Shown here: positions 25,230 to 36,289 of the stretch, in pieces | Layout: each line of letters opens with the position of its first letter | Position numbering within the stretch: position 1 is the first letter of the stretch | Assembly: GCA_030248225.1 (NCBI GenBank) | Contig: JASANE010000722.1 | Span: 1 to 64,000 of the forward strand | Reading direction: 5' to 3' | DNA from: Trileptium ribeirensis | Taxonomy: Eukaryota; Nematoda; Enoplea; Enoplida; Thoracostomopsidae | Length of the DNA: 64,000 nucleotides | Position numbers and translations under genes: made by a program | The notes under the pieces: generated by a model | Seen by the model: the letters and a program-made list of their open reading frames with translations, nothing else | What the model was told of the DNA's origin: nothing | Database searches by the model: none

Positions 25230-28200
25230 AAAATTCAGTATGATTTGCCAAAGGATCTGGCACAAACTTTCAACGTCTTATGGCTAATCCGTTTGTGGCA
25301 GCTTGTTTTATAAAATTCGAAGAGTTTTTGTAGTTATTAAACTAAATATGTATATTTATATACACTATGTACATATGTTTTTATATAAATATTTATATAC
25401 AAAATGTATATTTTTGTTTATAAAAATTTGTTAACAACGTTCAGTATGTGATCCTGGCTCCTGAGTAAGTTGAAGAAGTTAAAGATTGTCACATATAAAA
25501 TTTTTCAAGAACACAATCAATTTCAGATATTTACTTAATCGTGTTTTAAACAGCATTATACTTTAGAATATTGAATTCATAAGTGAATTTTTATTAAAAA
25601 TTTTGGTACTATGTATATTCAAAACTTAAACGACGGAAAAGAATGATTATACAAAGTATATAGCATATAATCGTTTGCGACAATATAAGTCATAAGTAGG
25701 CAAAATAACCTGATAAGAACTTCGGGCTATAATTGTAGCTACGTAGTTAAAATCCTAGACTTTTCCCAATATTTCGAGACTATCCTTAAAGCACTTCCGC
25801 TAGTAGAAGATTGAATACAAGCACTTTCCGACGAACGAAGGTGCCATATTAAAAATTGCCTCGAGTGGCACTACAAACATAGTCTAGTTATCGTAGAGGA
25901 ACGAGTTCTATTGACCTGAAATGAAAAAGATAAAAATACCCAAAAGCGAGTCAAGTGTACGTTGCCGGACCTCCCTCAGCTTTAACAGTATTGAAAAGCT
26001 CTTATAAGATAACAGGTTGCTGTAGAAAAACAACCTGTAACGTTTTCAAAGTAAAACAAAACAACCGCAAAATTTCCGCATTTTGAGCTTTGCTCAAAAT
26101 TGTCGCTGAATCGAGATTAGGGTCACCTAAGTTAGCTATTCCCATTCACGTCTGAGGAAGGTTGCATACCGTGCGGTTACGTAGAACACGGAGGAGCAAT
26201 GCAGTTGACTGAGAACAAGATGTAGCTGTGAAAATATGAGCAATAATAAGCCGTATAATTTAGATTGCCGCCACTTAGTTGAGGTCAAATTTTAGGAACA
26301 CACAGAGTTTCTAGGCTTCCTTGAGTGATGCATGAGTAAACTTAAGGTGTGCCACCTACCGCTCCCTTCTGTCATCAGCGATTGGCTATCGCTTGTCCGG
26401 CGTACCATCCACCCGTCAACATGCAAGAGAACATAAAATTGATGTTTTGGGAAACGCTTCCAAGACATTAAGTAACCATAAATTTTCCCATTAAGAATTA
26501 CTTCAAAAATAATTCGTAAATAACCGATTTGTGACCATTTGACATTTGGACTGGAAAGTTTCTATTTTATTATCGAACGAAAATTTCTCTGTTTAATGGT
26601 TTAAAACCTGTATATCATAAAGTTCACGAACTACATGTACTAACATTAATAAAAAGAAATGTGTTAGCATAACGACAAAATGCGGAATGTGAGTGGCTAC
26701 GTTGTGCGTTGTGAAACGAATTTGTGGCCAAACTGCGATTAAGGTGCATCGTATCAGCGAACAGAAATTACTCCATTTTGCAGCAAGTCGCTCTGGTTGT
26801 GAACGAAAATTTTGAATTTTGAATTAGCTATTGCAAGGATTGTTTTGTTCTGTAACAGCGTTTTGTACATAGTGTCAAAAGAAGATGGTAGGGGACGCAG
26901 CTTAAGTTTGTTCATGTATGAAAGATGGAGAATGACGAGTCGACCTTATTACCTACATAGGCCTAGGTGTTGACTCCCTTTGGGGAACTTCTTATGAATC
27001 ATACCACGAAACTAGACAAGTGCGGCATCGAAAGCGGCCAGGCAGAACACCCTGGCAAAGCCAGCCTAAGACCTGCTAAGCTAATCGATTCCATGAGACC
27101 AGGTGCATTGCTGCCTCTCCCTTGAGAGTCGAGGAAACCGGCATCGTAAGGGCACAGTTCAGTAGGAAGCCGACGCTGCAGCTGGAGAACCTGCCTTGGC
27201 TATTGGGAGAGGTTTTTGTTTTGGCTTGGTTTAGATTGAATCGAATCGAAAATTTTTTCCTATAGTACACAATAGCAATGTGATTCCATACAGAAAAGCA
27301 ATACCGCTTTATAGTGAAACGGCAAAGGTAAGTTGATTAGGTGCACTAAGGAATCAAAACTATGAGAAAACCTTGTTCCAAAAGATTAAATCAGGAACCT
27401 TATCGATTAAAGCAAAATTAATCCGTTCGTTTGCTGTTCGAATCAAATCGGATCGTATTTTCTGGATTTTTGAGTCCAGAATCTTTGTCTTCTTGTCTCC
27501 TTTTGAACTCAAATGTGTAGTGTTAACACAGTGGGAACATACCTTGAAATTTTTAGCCGAGTTTAAATCCTTATTAGCAAATGTTCTCCTAAACTATTTC
27601 TTTTGTACTTTGTAGAAAATATCAATTAGTATATTGAACATAAAATAAAAATTATAACATTTTAACAGCATTTGGGAAAAACACATTTCATGTTATAACA
27701 ACGTGCAAAAGTGGCGTGATAGAAAGTAAAAATTGATGGGCCAAAAATAACACACAAAACTGTAAAGCTCACAAATATACGACCATAGCCTTACAACAAA
27801 CTGACAATGCTGATGCCGCTATCTACGACACGCAACAGACAGCACTAACTGTCTAAAATATCATTTCAAGCGGCATTAGACAACTACAGTCATGAAACGA
27901 AGTTGAATAATCGCCTCAGATGTGGCCGGCAACAAAGCCACCACCAACTAAAACCATCTAACCAACAGCTATCAATATATATCTTCTATATGTAGTCGAC
28001 GGTACCGCACATAAATATCTTCAGTGAAGCTGCTAAATCTTCAACGAAGCAACGTTCGGCTTTTATAATAAAAGCATACTGTGTTTGTTGACGAGACAGC
28101 CAGCGTTTTGCTTTTTCAAAATTAGAATTGAAAATCAAAAATCAAAAAACATCCACGACAACAGAAGAAACACACAAAATAGAATCTGGTTTAAAACCAC

Positions 28201-28408
28201 GGCATATATATATTATTTATGGTAAGGGTGTAACAATTTTAGATTTGGTACGAAAATAGGCAGTTAAATGGAATATGTCCAGATAAGGACCAGGACTTCG
28301 GCGTGGAAGCTTGTTTTTAGGTATAGGAAACCAAAAATTCCTAAGTGATTTTTGCCACCGCTTGTTTTCTTTCTTATCTTTGCCTTTAAACAATTAGAGT
28401 TGTGTGGC
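25230..28408. other. No supported gene
   Basis: 25300-25440 is a TATATA/TTTATA-rich tract. The region 26930-27240 is less AT-rich and may be an old retroelement fragment, but no motif allows a call. The remaining open frames are short and unrecognised. Confidence 0.4.
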
Positions 28409-28416
28409 CATCTCCA
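28409..28416. repeat. hAT 8-bp target-site duplication, left
   Basis: CATCTCCA, identical to 38771-38778. Eight-base duplications are the hallmark of hAT insertion. Confidence 0.9.
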
Positions 28417-28670
28417 CAGGGCCGGATTTACAAGTACGCAGGGTACGCAGTTGCGTAGCCCCCTCTCCCCCCTCCCCCGGGCTCAAAATATGACATTGAA
28501 ACAGTGATCAATAACCCTGTCACCACTGAACCAAAATACCACTGAATTAGGCGACAGGCACAGGCGTCAACTTAGGGCATTCATTACGAATATATAGTAA
28601 ATGTTTTATTTATCGCTTCAGACGTTACCATATCCATGATATGTATAGTTCTTAATTATACTTATTTACC

Positions 28671-29444
28671 ATGATTCTTATTAGCGGTATGCATCGAAAA
28701 TTTGCTACATATTGGTCGGGAACTGAAAATCGTAAGCATAAAACATCAAAGTGTGCTAGGCAGCATGAAGCATCGAAAAATCTTCGCGCATGCCTTATTT
28801 CGGTTTTCTACCGATTACAGGACCTCTGCTTATCAGCCGGGTCCATCAGGTAGAGGCGGACAGGTTGTAAATGCTGCCGTCACCGAGGCAGTCTCCGACG
28901 ACAGTGGGCCCCAAACGGACGTAGAACAGCAGATTGCCGACGCGGAGCTATCCGAAAAAAGAAAACTTCTTCAGATCCGTGGGATTGGGTACTATATCGG
29001 CAGATGATCAGGTATACAGGATCGAAAACGGCACGGTGGGTTGCCAAAATTGAGATACTTCCCTAACCCTAAGCGCTTCCGGTAGAGAACGTGATGGAAT
29101 AATGCGTCATTTCAATCTCTTTCACACAACAACGACGCTTTCTAACGGCAAATCCGTGCAAAAACAATGGCTTATATATTCTCCGTCAACGGACAACATC
29201 TTCTGCTTCTGCTGTCGTCTTATGTCTCGTAGGTCCTCTGCCTTGGCAGGCCAAGTGGGCTTCAGCGACTGGTCGAACTATACAAAAGTTCTAGCACGTC
29301 AAAACGCATCTTTGGATCATTGGTAAGCAATTGCTGATATGCAAACCAGGGTCGCTGCGAGAACGATGGAACAGTCGGTGACGCAGCACATTACGGCCTT
29401 TTCACATTTCTCCTTATGGTCTGAATCGCGCTGGATGTTGCGTC
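28671..29444 (+). pseudogene. hAT transposase, N-terminal part (ZMYM/TTF-type)
   Basis: Coding similarity moves through three frames. 28671-28853 is a short basic start (KFATYWSG near its beginning). 28702-29007 contains the RKIFAHALFRF region and an acidic linker. 29102-29443 contains FNLFHTTTTLSNGKSVQKQW, then YSPSTDNIFCFCCRLMS, then SDWSNYTKVLARQNASLDHW. The last frame matches the zinc-binding TTF/ZMYM region that precedes the DUF4371-type core of hAT transposases: R-W-L-x-YS followed by FCFxCRL, then G-F-x-DW and a distal H. The frame contains a TAA at about 29325, reopens for about 38 codons, then ends in a TAG that lies within the start of the inserted Polinton. Confidence 0.8.
29439..29444. 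repeat. Polinton 6-bp target-site duplication, left
   Basis: TGCGTC, matching TACGTC at 38003-38008 in five of six positions. Six-base duplications are usual for Polintons. Confidence 0.75.
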
Positions 29445-29499
29445 AGTAGATAGAAAACCCGGTTTTTACCCCCCCATACGGTGGTGGGGGAAGTGGGGT

Positions 29500-30125
29500 G
29501 ACAGATGTGTATATATATACCCCACATATTACTTATGAGTCAACCTAAGCTGCCATATGTCAGTTTCATGTTAAAATAAACAAATAATCACCATGGCAAC
29601 AATTAATTTAGTTTCGAATAATAGCAGGCAACGATTGAGATTGCCGTACTTTCGATAACATGTTTACAGCTATAGTTTTTTTCCAATGACATCATCTGTA
29701 GTTAAACCAATAACACATCTACGTATTCAAATCCCCACATATGTAGTACAAATCACTACTATTTGTGGCATGACTTTATACTTTATGTTGATAAACCGAC
29801 ACGTGCTTTTGGGTAATACTTGCTTCCTGTTTGATATCTATGTTTCCAACAAATCAGTATTTTTGAAAATAAGGCATTTCTCACAGTGATTAATATATAC
29901 ATATCTGCTTATATATAATATAAACATGGATTTGTGGGTTATATAGGTATTTAATCATGGTTTCTTGACTTCGAAAGGGTGTCCATGTGGGGCTTAGTAC
30001 ATGTGTGAGGCACGTGTGATACTATAGTGGATAGAAAAACGTAAATGTATTCTTGCTAACCAATCGAGAGGGTATATGTTTAGGGATCCAATGAGCGGTT
30101 ATATAACTAAAAAATTTATAGATAA
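29500..30125. other. Left subterminal region of the Polinton, no gene
   Basis: Contains open frame 29686-29889, which is not recognised. TATATAC tracts and scattered similarity to the inverted right subterminal region are seen, for example ATGGTTTC and CTTCGAAAG on the left against their complements near 37640-37670. Confidence 0.5.
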
Positions 30126-30129
30126 CACT

Positions 30130-31190
30130 GTAATACATCTTATCTCATACTCGCAAACTGTCCAAATTCATAACTATAGGTTTTCAACTGCTCTTATCCC
30201 ATTTATTCTATTTAAATTAAGCTAACTAATAATATAAAAGCTATATATACTTTAATAACTTTTGAACTATTGGCAGCAAAGCTGTCAAAATTCATAACTT
30301 TAGGTTTCTAACCACGTTGATTTTATTTTTTCTACTTAAATATACTACGCAACATAGCTAATAATTCAATAACTTTTCAACTAAGTAGCAAATTAATAAA
30401 AATTTGTACTTATAGGTTTTCTGTTATTCTCATTTCATTTTGGTTGCTTAAATAAAGTTAAGTTACATAGCTAATAAGTTATAATTACATAGCTAATAAT
30501 GCAATAACTTTTCAAATAATAGTCATAAAGTAGTAAAAATTTATACCTATAAATTTTCTGATATGATTATTTCATTTTTACTATTTAAATAAAGTTAAGT
30601 TGCATAGCTAATAAGTTATAATTACATAGCTAATAATACAATAACTTTTCAAATACTAGTCATAAAATAGTAAAAATCCATACTTATAGATTTTCTGATA
30701 TGCTTATTTCATTTCTACTATTTAATTAAAGTTAAGTTACATAACTAATGAGTTATAATTACATAGCTAATAATTCAATAACAGTCTTAGAGTAATAAAA
30801 ATTCATAATTATGACTTTGTGGCTACGTTCATTTCATTTCTTTTATTCTCAATAAGGTAGGTTACATAGCTAATAATTTATAAGTTATATTTTAATAACT
30901 TTTCAACTAATAATCATAAAATAGTAAAAACTTATAGTTATAGGTTTTCTAGCATGCTGATTTCATTTGTGCTGCTTAAATTAAGCTAAGTTACATAGCT
31001 AATAAGTTATAATTACATAGCTAATAATTTTTTTACATTATATTAGAATAACTTTTTAAATAACAGTCTTAAAGTAATAAAAAATTATATCTATATGTTT
31101 TCGAGCAAGCTCATTTTATTTTGTTTATTTAAATTCAGTTAAGTTACATAGCTAATAATTTATACTTTAATAACTTTTCAACTATTAGTT
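30130..31190. repeat. Left inverted arm: about eight 130-bp AT-rich tandem units
   Basis: Each unit carries TTACATAGCTAATAA, a TTAATAACTTTTCAACTA line, a TCATAAAGTAGTAAAAATT line, a TATAGGTTTTC line and a TTTCATTT line. The last recurs near 30188, 30320, 30436, 30570, 30706, 30830, 30962 and 31113. The right arm (36290-37440) carries the same units inverted. Confidence 0.9.
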
Positions 31191-31311
31191 TAACGGTTGC
31201 ATAAGCTAGCACCGCTGGGTTATCTACTAATATCTTTTCATTTCAATGATTTTTGAATCACTTGTTGGATATTACCAAACATAATGTTCGCTCATTACCC
31301 TTTTTAAGAAT

Positions 31312-33941
31312 TTGTTTCAGAATATCTTAAAAAGAACGGCATTAACGTGTAATAAATGTAACAAAAGGTTTACTAGACGTGGTCATTTAAAACGTCACAA
31401 TAATACGTTCATGGGATGCAGCAATCGGTGTGAATATTGCGGGAAAATATTTTCCCGACAAGACGCTCTCACAAGACATCAAAAAAAGTATTGCTCAACG
31501 CAACAACCACTAGTGAGTACACCGACAGATGTGCAACACCGCGATCAGATGTCTGGTCTGACGCACCAGTCATCACCTGAACTGGTGCAGCAACCATCAA
31601 CATCGACCGATTGGATGATTCAACAAACGTTCGTTCCTCCACATCAACAAACCTCCGATCTAATACAGCAACCGTCGACGTCAAGTGACGCTGATCATCT
31701 TGACCAGTTACAAGAGATGGCGCAGGAGATTGCCGACGAACAACACCAACGGTCGTCGATTGTTGAGCAATCCGATTATATCACGCTACGACAATGGATC
31801 AAGGCGCTAAAAGGGTACCTATGCAGCTACCACTTGGTACCCAAGCAGCACATCAACGATATTTCCGTTTTCCTGGCGCAATCGCGTCAGATGTTGGAGC
31901 GGTTGATCGAAAGTCAACTCAACCGTGGAATCAAGCTCTGGATCTCCGTCAAATGTGTACTACACAAGCTCGACGGTACACAGATGACTGCACACTTCAA
32001 CATCAAATCCCGTGCAGTCTTACGTGGGAACAATATCGATGTCGAGCTGACTGAATTTTTCAACGAGTTGAGGAAGAAATTGGATGATTTTCAAAGCTTA
32101 GGATCCGGATGGGTCCTGCAAAACGTCCAACATGCTGATGTGCATATCAGCAAGTATCGACCGTTGCATGCGCCTTCCTATATCGAACTCCCAACGTCGA
32201 TTCGCAACAAACATGTGGTGCTCAATATCCAGAACCGCGATAATAAATGCTTTTTATGGAGCGTTCTGGCGGCGCTGCATCGTCTCAATTATAATCAACA
32301 CGCAAAGAGGGTATCAAACTATGAATCATATATTAATGAACTTAATATAAACGGTATTCAATATCCCGTTAAAGTCAAAGACATACCACTATTCGAGCGA
32401 CAGAACAACATAGCTGTCAACGTATATGGACTGGAAAATGGTGTAATTTGCCCATTGTATGTAACTAAATCCTTACACCAGCGATACGTCCATCTTCTGC
32501 TGTACAAAGAACATTATTGTCTGGTTCTTAGTCTGGATTCGCTGCTGCGTAACCAACGTCGAGACAAAGCGAAAAAGTACTTTTGTGATAAATGTCTCGT
32601 CCCGTGCTACAGTAAAGCTAAACGGGACGAACATTTGCAGCGCTGTCAACACGACCAACCGTCCCGAATTCAAATGTCTCCTCCAAATTCAACACTTCAA
32701 TTCACAAACATTCAACGAATGCAACGATCCCCATATGTTATTTATGCTGATTTCGAGTGTATACTCGAAAAGGTTCTCACATGTGAACCTTCAACGTCGA
32801 CTTCATTACGAACCCTTACCAACGTCACACTCCATGCGGCTATGGACTTTTAGATTGTTTTGGATGTTGTAACGATAAAGTGGAAATTGGTGAACCTCGT
32901 ATATATCGAGGTGACAATACTGTTAAACATTTTCTTAATAATGTAATGGAACTATCAGAACAGTGCCAACGACTACCTCATAAACTCCTCAACTTGTCTG
33001 ATGCTGAACAGTCCCAATTTAACGCTGCAACAGAATGTTATATATGTAATAAAACGATGGATTCTGACGATAAAGCGCGTGATCATTGTCACATCTGTGG
33101 TCGGTTCAGAGGTGCGGCTCATCTACAATGTAACATTGGGTATAGACTCAATCGCGACGTGACTGTATTATTTCATAATTTACGTAGATACGATGGACAC
33201 CTTATAATGTAAGAACTTGGTGCTATATGTAAGCAAAAGGGTCTAGAGATTGAATGCATTGCGAAAGGGATGGAAGACTATATGACGTTTTCCATCAAAC
33301 GTAAATCAAAGAAGAGCAGCGATGGTGGAAATCCTTTTATAATGGAAGAAGTAGACGTTGACGATGACAACGATGACGAATGCTGGGATGAGAACGTCGA
33401 TGGTATTGATTTCATATTGGGCAACGATGATGTCGCTGAAGATGAAGTTGGATGGAAAATTCGATTCATAGACACCATCCAATTTCTCCCATCATCTCTT
33501 CAAACGCTGGTCGACAATTTGAAGAAAACTGGAGTCGATCGGTTCCAGGCAATGCAGCATGTGTTTGGTGATAAACTCAATTTAATGCTGCGTAAGGGTA
33601 TATACCCTTACGAATATATGGATTCCGTTGATCGGTCTTTAGAAACATCGCTACCTCCTCAACGAGACTTTTATTCAAGTCTCATCGAAAGTGGTATTGG
33701 TGATGAAGATTATCAACAAGCGCAAGCTGCTTGGCGGCAGATGAACGTTCACAACCTAGGTCAATACCACGACCTATACATGAAAACCGACGTCCTGCTC
33801 CTTCGCGACGTCTTTGAAAACTTTCGTTTGTTTTGTCTAGACAAATTCAGTCTAGACCCCGCTCATAACATCACCCTCCCCAGCCCTACGGGTACGTATT
33901 GTACCCCTATATCCCCCACATTTATCATTGTGTACCCCTAG
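31312..33941 (+). pseudogene. Polinton family B DNA polymerase, N-terminal half
   Basis: Two C2H2 zinc fingers come first (31340-31495: CNKCNKRF and CEYCGKIF, each with downstream His/Cys), then a Gln/Ser/Pro linker (31500-31730). A globular region follows (31760-32640) with CFLWSVLAALH and HVHLLL-HYCLV-like lines, then a CDKCLVPC finger. Exonuclease motif I is YADFEC near 32740. A zinc HNH/endonuclease VII-like insert follows (CYICNK, DHCHICGRFRGAAHLQCN; 33030-33135), then motif II FHNLRRYDGHLIM (33170-33211) and motif III YHDLYMKTDVLLLRDVF (33765-33820). Breaks: a frameshift between 32780 and 32830 (frame 1 to frame 3) and a TAA at 33210-33212. Homology stops near 33885, before palm motif A. 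No ATG precedes the fingers; the frame opens at TTG, just after TTTGTTTCAG, which resembles a 3' splice site. Confidence 0.85.
33890..33906. terminator. Hairpin GGGTAC-GTATT-GTACCC
   Basis: A perfect six-base stem with a five-base loop at the point where polymerase similarity ends. A twin lies at 34040-34056. A role in 3'-end formation between converging genes is inference. Confidence 0.4.
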
Positions 33942-34039
33942 TTTGTACCCCTGTGTATCCATATTCTGTACCCCATTGCCTCACCTTTGTATCGGTATGT
34001 ACCTATTTATAGTCATATACCATGATTTTATGTTCCTAT

Positions 34040-34056
34040 GGGTACGTTTTGTACCC
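34040..34056. terminator. Hairpin GGGTAC-GTTTT-GTACCC
   Basis: Same stem as 33890-33906 with one loop change, followed by CCTAG in place of CCTAT. It lies about 30 bases past the integrase stop. The spacer between the twins contains further GTACCCC words. Confidence 0.4.
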
Positions 34057-34086
34057 CTAGATAGGTCGCAGATCGGGTTCATGTAC

Positions 34087-35114
34087 CTATGAATTCATTG
34101 ATTTAGGGTATCCAAGCCACTTTACAAGGTACTCTATACCCCTTTTGGTCTTGCGTTTACGTATAATTTTCTCAATTTTATACGAGTCACCCACTACTTT
34201 AACATTCTGCAGCTCTTGCTTATAAAATCTTCCCAATATAGTTTCCTTATTTACATCTTCAAGCTTGTAAACTGGAGGATTGAATGGTAGTTGTTTACTT
34301 ATTGTAAACACTTCACGCGACCAAAGCTGATTGAAGCCACGTTCGAAAGGAAGTCGTTCAATGGAAATACGTACAATATCGCCTAGTTGAAATTTATATT
34401 GAACATCAATATCTTGCGCTGGAAATAACTTTTCCCGAATTTCACCCTCATTATCAACCTTTGAAGGTGTGAAACCATAACTGTTTTCTCTATTGTTATA
34501 ACTTTCTACAAGTAATTAAAGAATATCAATATATCTATGAGAATTGTTTGCTGTTAAATATTTATAAATTTTTGATTCCAAAGTACGTATAAAACGTTCG
34601 GCAATACTTGCTTTTGTTTCCTTATTCTTAGCGGTATAAACATTTATACCATTTTCCTTGCAATAATCATATAACAGGTTATTTACAAACTCTTTACCAT
34701 TATCTGTTTGAAAATATTGAGGTTTAACTTGCTCCAACACTTATTTTAATGCATTTAGAGTAGCTGAAGCTGTCTTATTTTTAACAGGTATAACCCAAGC
34801 ATATTTGGAAAAGCAGCCAATAACAACAAGTAAATATTTTATACCATCATTATATGATGATAAGTTACTCATATCAGCTAAATCGGCCTGAAATAAATGA
34901 TTTAAACCTTTAACAACAGTACGTCTACGTTTAAATCTTAATCTTCCATGTTTATTTAAATAAAGTATGTTTCCTGATCACGTAACCAATTTTGCACTTC
35001 TTTAAACTTTACGTTATAACCTCGTTGTTTAGCTTCTCTATAAAGCTTAGGAGCAGTTGAAAAACCTGCAATGCTTGTAGGGTCGTAGTATATATCTTTA
35101 AGTTTAGAATCCAT
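34087..35114 (-). pseudogene. Polinton DDE integrase with chromodomain
   Basis: Starts at ATG 35114-35112. The N-terminal part has IYYDPTSIAGFSTAPKLYRE and VQNWLRDQETY, as in Polinton integrases. The catalytic core shows the first Asp in FQADLADM (about 34885), the second in QTDNGKEFVN (about 34715), and Glu in ASIAERFIRTLE about 35 residues later. The C-terminal part ends in a chromodomain-like IEYLVKWLGYPKS line. Breaks: a frameshift near 34965 and in-frame TAA codons at about 34743 and 34515. The chromodomain stops where the usual Trp after NS should be, so its last helix is missing. At about 342 codons it is close to complete. The polymerase C half ends 41 bases upstream on the same strand, a compact virus-like spacing. 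Confidence 0.88.
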
Positions 35115-35155
35115 TCTTAACTTTATCAATAAGCACGTTTGTTTTTAATACTTTA

Positions 35156-36225
35156 TTAAACATCAATATCAATATGCATAAGATCATCATCAGAAATATC
35201 AGTCAACAATTCAATAAAATCTTTATCGCTAACGCCATACACTTTATAATGTCCGTAAGTTCATAAGAACTGATTCCATCATCTAGTATATATCTCTTAT
35301 CATCATATGCAGATAAGCTCGTCTTATTAAGTGTCACTGTATTCAGCACATGTTTATCACTGCGAATCATATTCATTTTATGTTTCATGTTATTACCGCT
35401 GAACAAAATGTTGTAATGGTCCCGGTGATGAATGTGTTTCTTCACAATACCCTTTTTTATACCCTTTGCACATTTCTTTTCCGCGCCGCCACACTGTACA
35501 TCTTTGACCGCAGTCCAACAAATTCCTCGGTAGGTTTACCAGCAGTATCGTCTTTTATTTTCCCAAGCACCTTTTTGTTCGCTGTTGAGAATAGTGGGTG
35601 ATCAGCGGGGTAGTCGGTGGTTACGTTTTCACGCATATCCTCGAAAATGTCTTTGGTCTCCACAGAATAACACAATGAGTCAGTATTCGTAAATAGTAGT
35701 TTACATTTATCATCATACATTGCTTTCATATAATTGTATTGTAAATAGTACATTAGCGACTTTGATAGTTCCAAAACTGTAAACCCGACATAAACGGGTT
35801 TACACAGTTTGACAGTTTTGCGGTGCATCTTAACCACAACCAGGTCTTCATTGATATTGATGACATGGAGCATCGGGGGTTCGCTACCAACTTTTCAAAT
35901 TTCCGTTCGTTGGTTATAAGGTTAATATGAACATAAACTCGTACGTTCTCCATGGTCTTGCCGAATACCGCACTGTTTAGGAGTTTATACAAGTTTATCT
36001 CAAAGTCACTATTTGCCTTCTTTCTCATCTCGGTATTAAAACTAATATATGGTTCCATCCATTGATATTGGTGGAAGGAGACGACACGATGCACTTTTTT
36101 AAGTTCCATCGCAAGTGCAAGGTACTGTTTAAGGTTACGGATATGCACTTTATAATATTGTTTATCGTTTAAGTTGGGAACCAGTTTTTCAACTGGTGCA
36201 GAACGATCTTGTTTGATCGAACTGC
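35156..36225 (-). pseudogene. Polinton family B DNA polymerase, C-terminal half
   Basis: From right to left: KLVPNLNDK and VHIRNLKQYLALAMELKKVH, then palm motif B as LYKLLNSAVFGKTMENVR (about 35990-35935). Next is [16 protein letters not shown] (35790-35740), motif C as TNTDSLCY (about 35690-35665, where the first Asp of DTDS is Asn), and [14 protein letters not shown] with [11 protein letters not shown]. The thumb end has DDKRYILDDG (about 35290), and the tail is acidic. Breaks: frameshifts near 35873, 35450 and 35250. The stop is at 35156-35158. Motif A is absent. An acceptor-like TTTTCACGTTGCAG precedes the first recognisable codons at about 36225. This half reads toward the N half, so the two cannot form one transcript without rearrangement. 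Confidence 0.88.
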
Positions 36226-36289
36226 AACGTGAAAATATTTTATTACATTTATTTCATGTAAACGCCATTACTTTTAAGAGATTCTAAAA

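Noticed and set aside
31469..31684. Minus-strand frame opposite the polymerase linker
   Set aside because: Shadow of the Gln/Ser-rich linker coding sequence.
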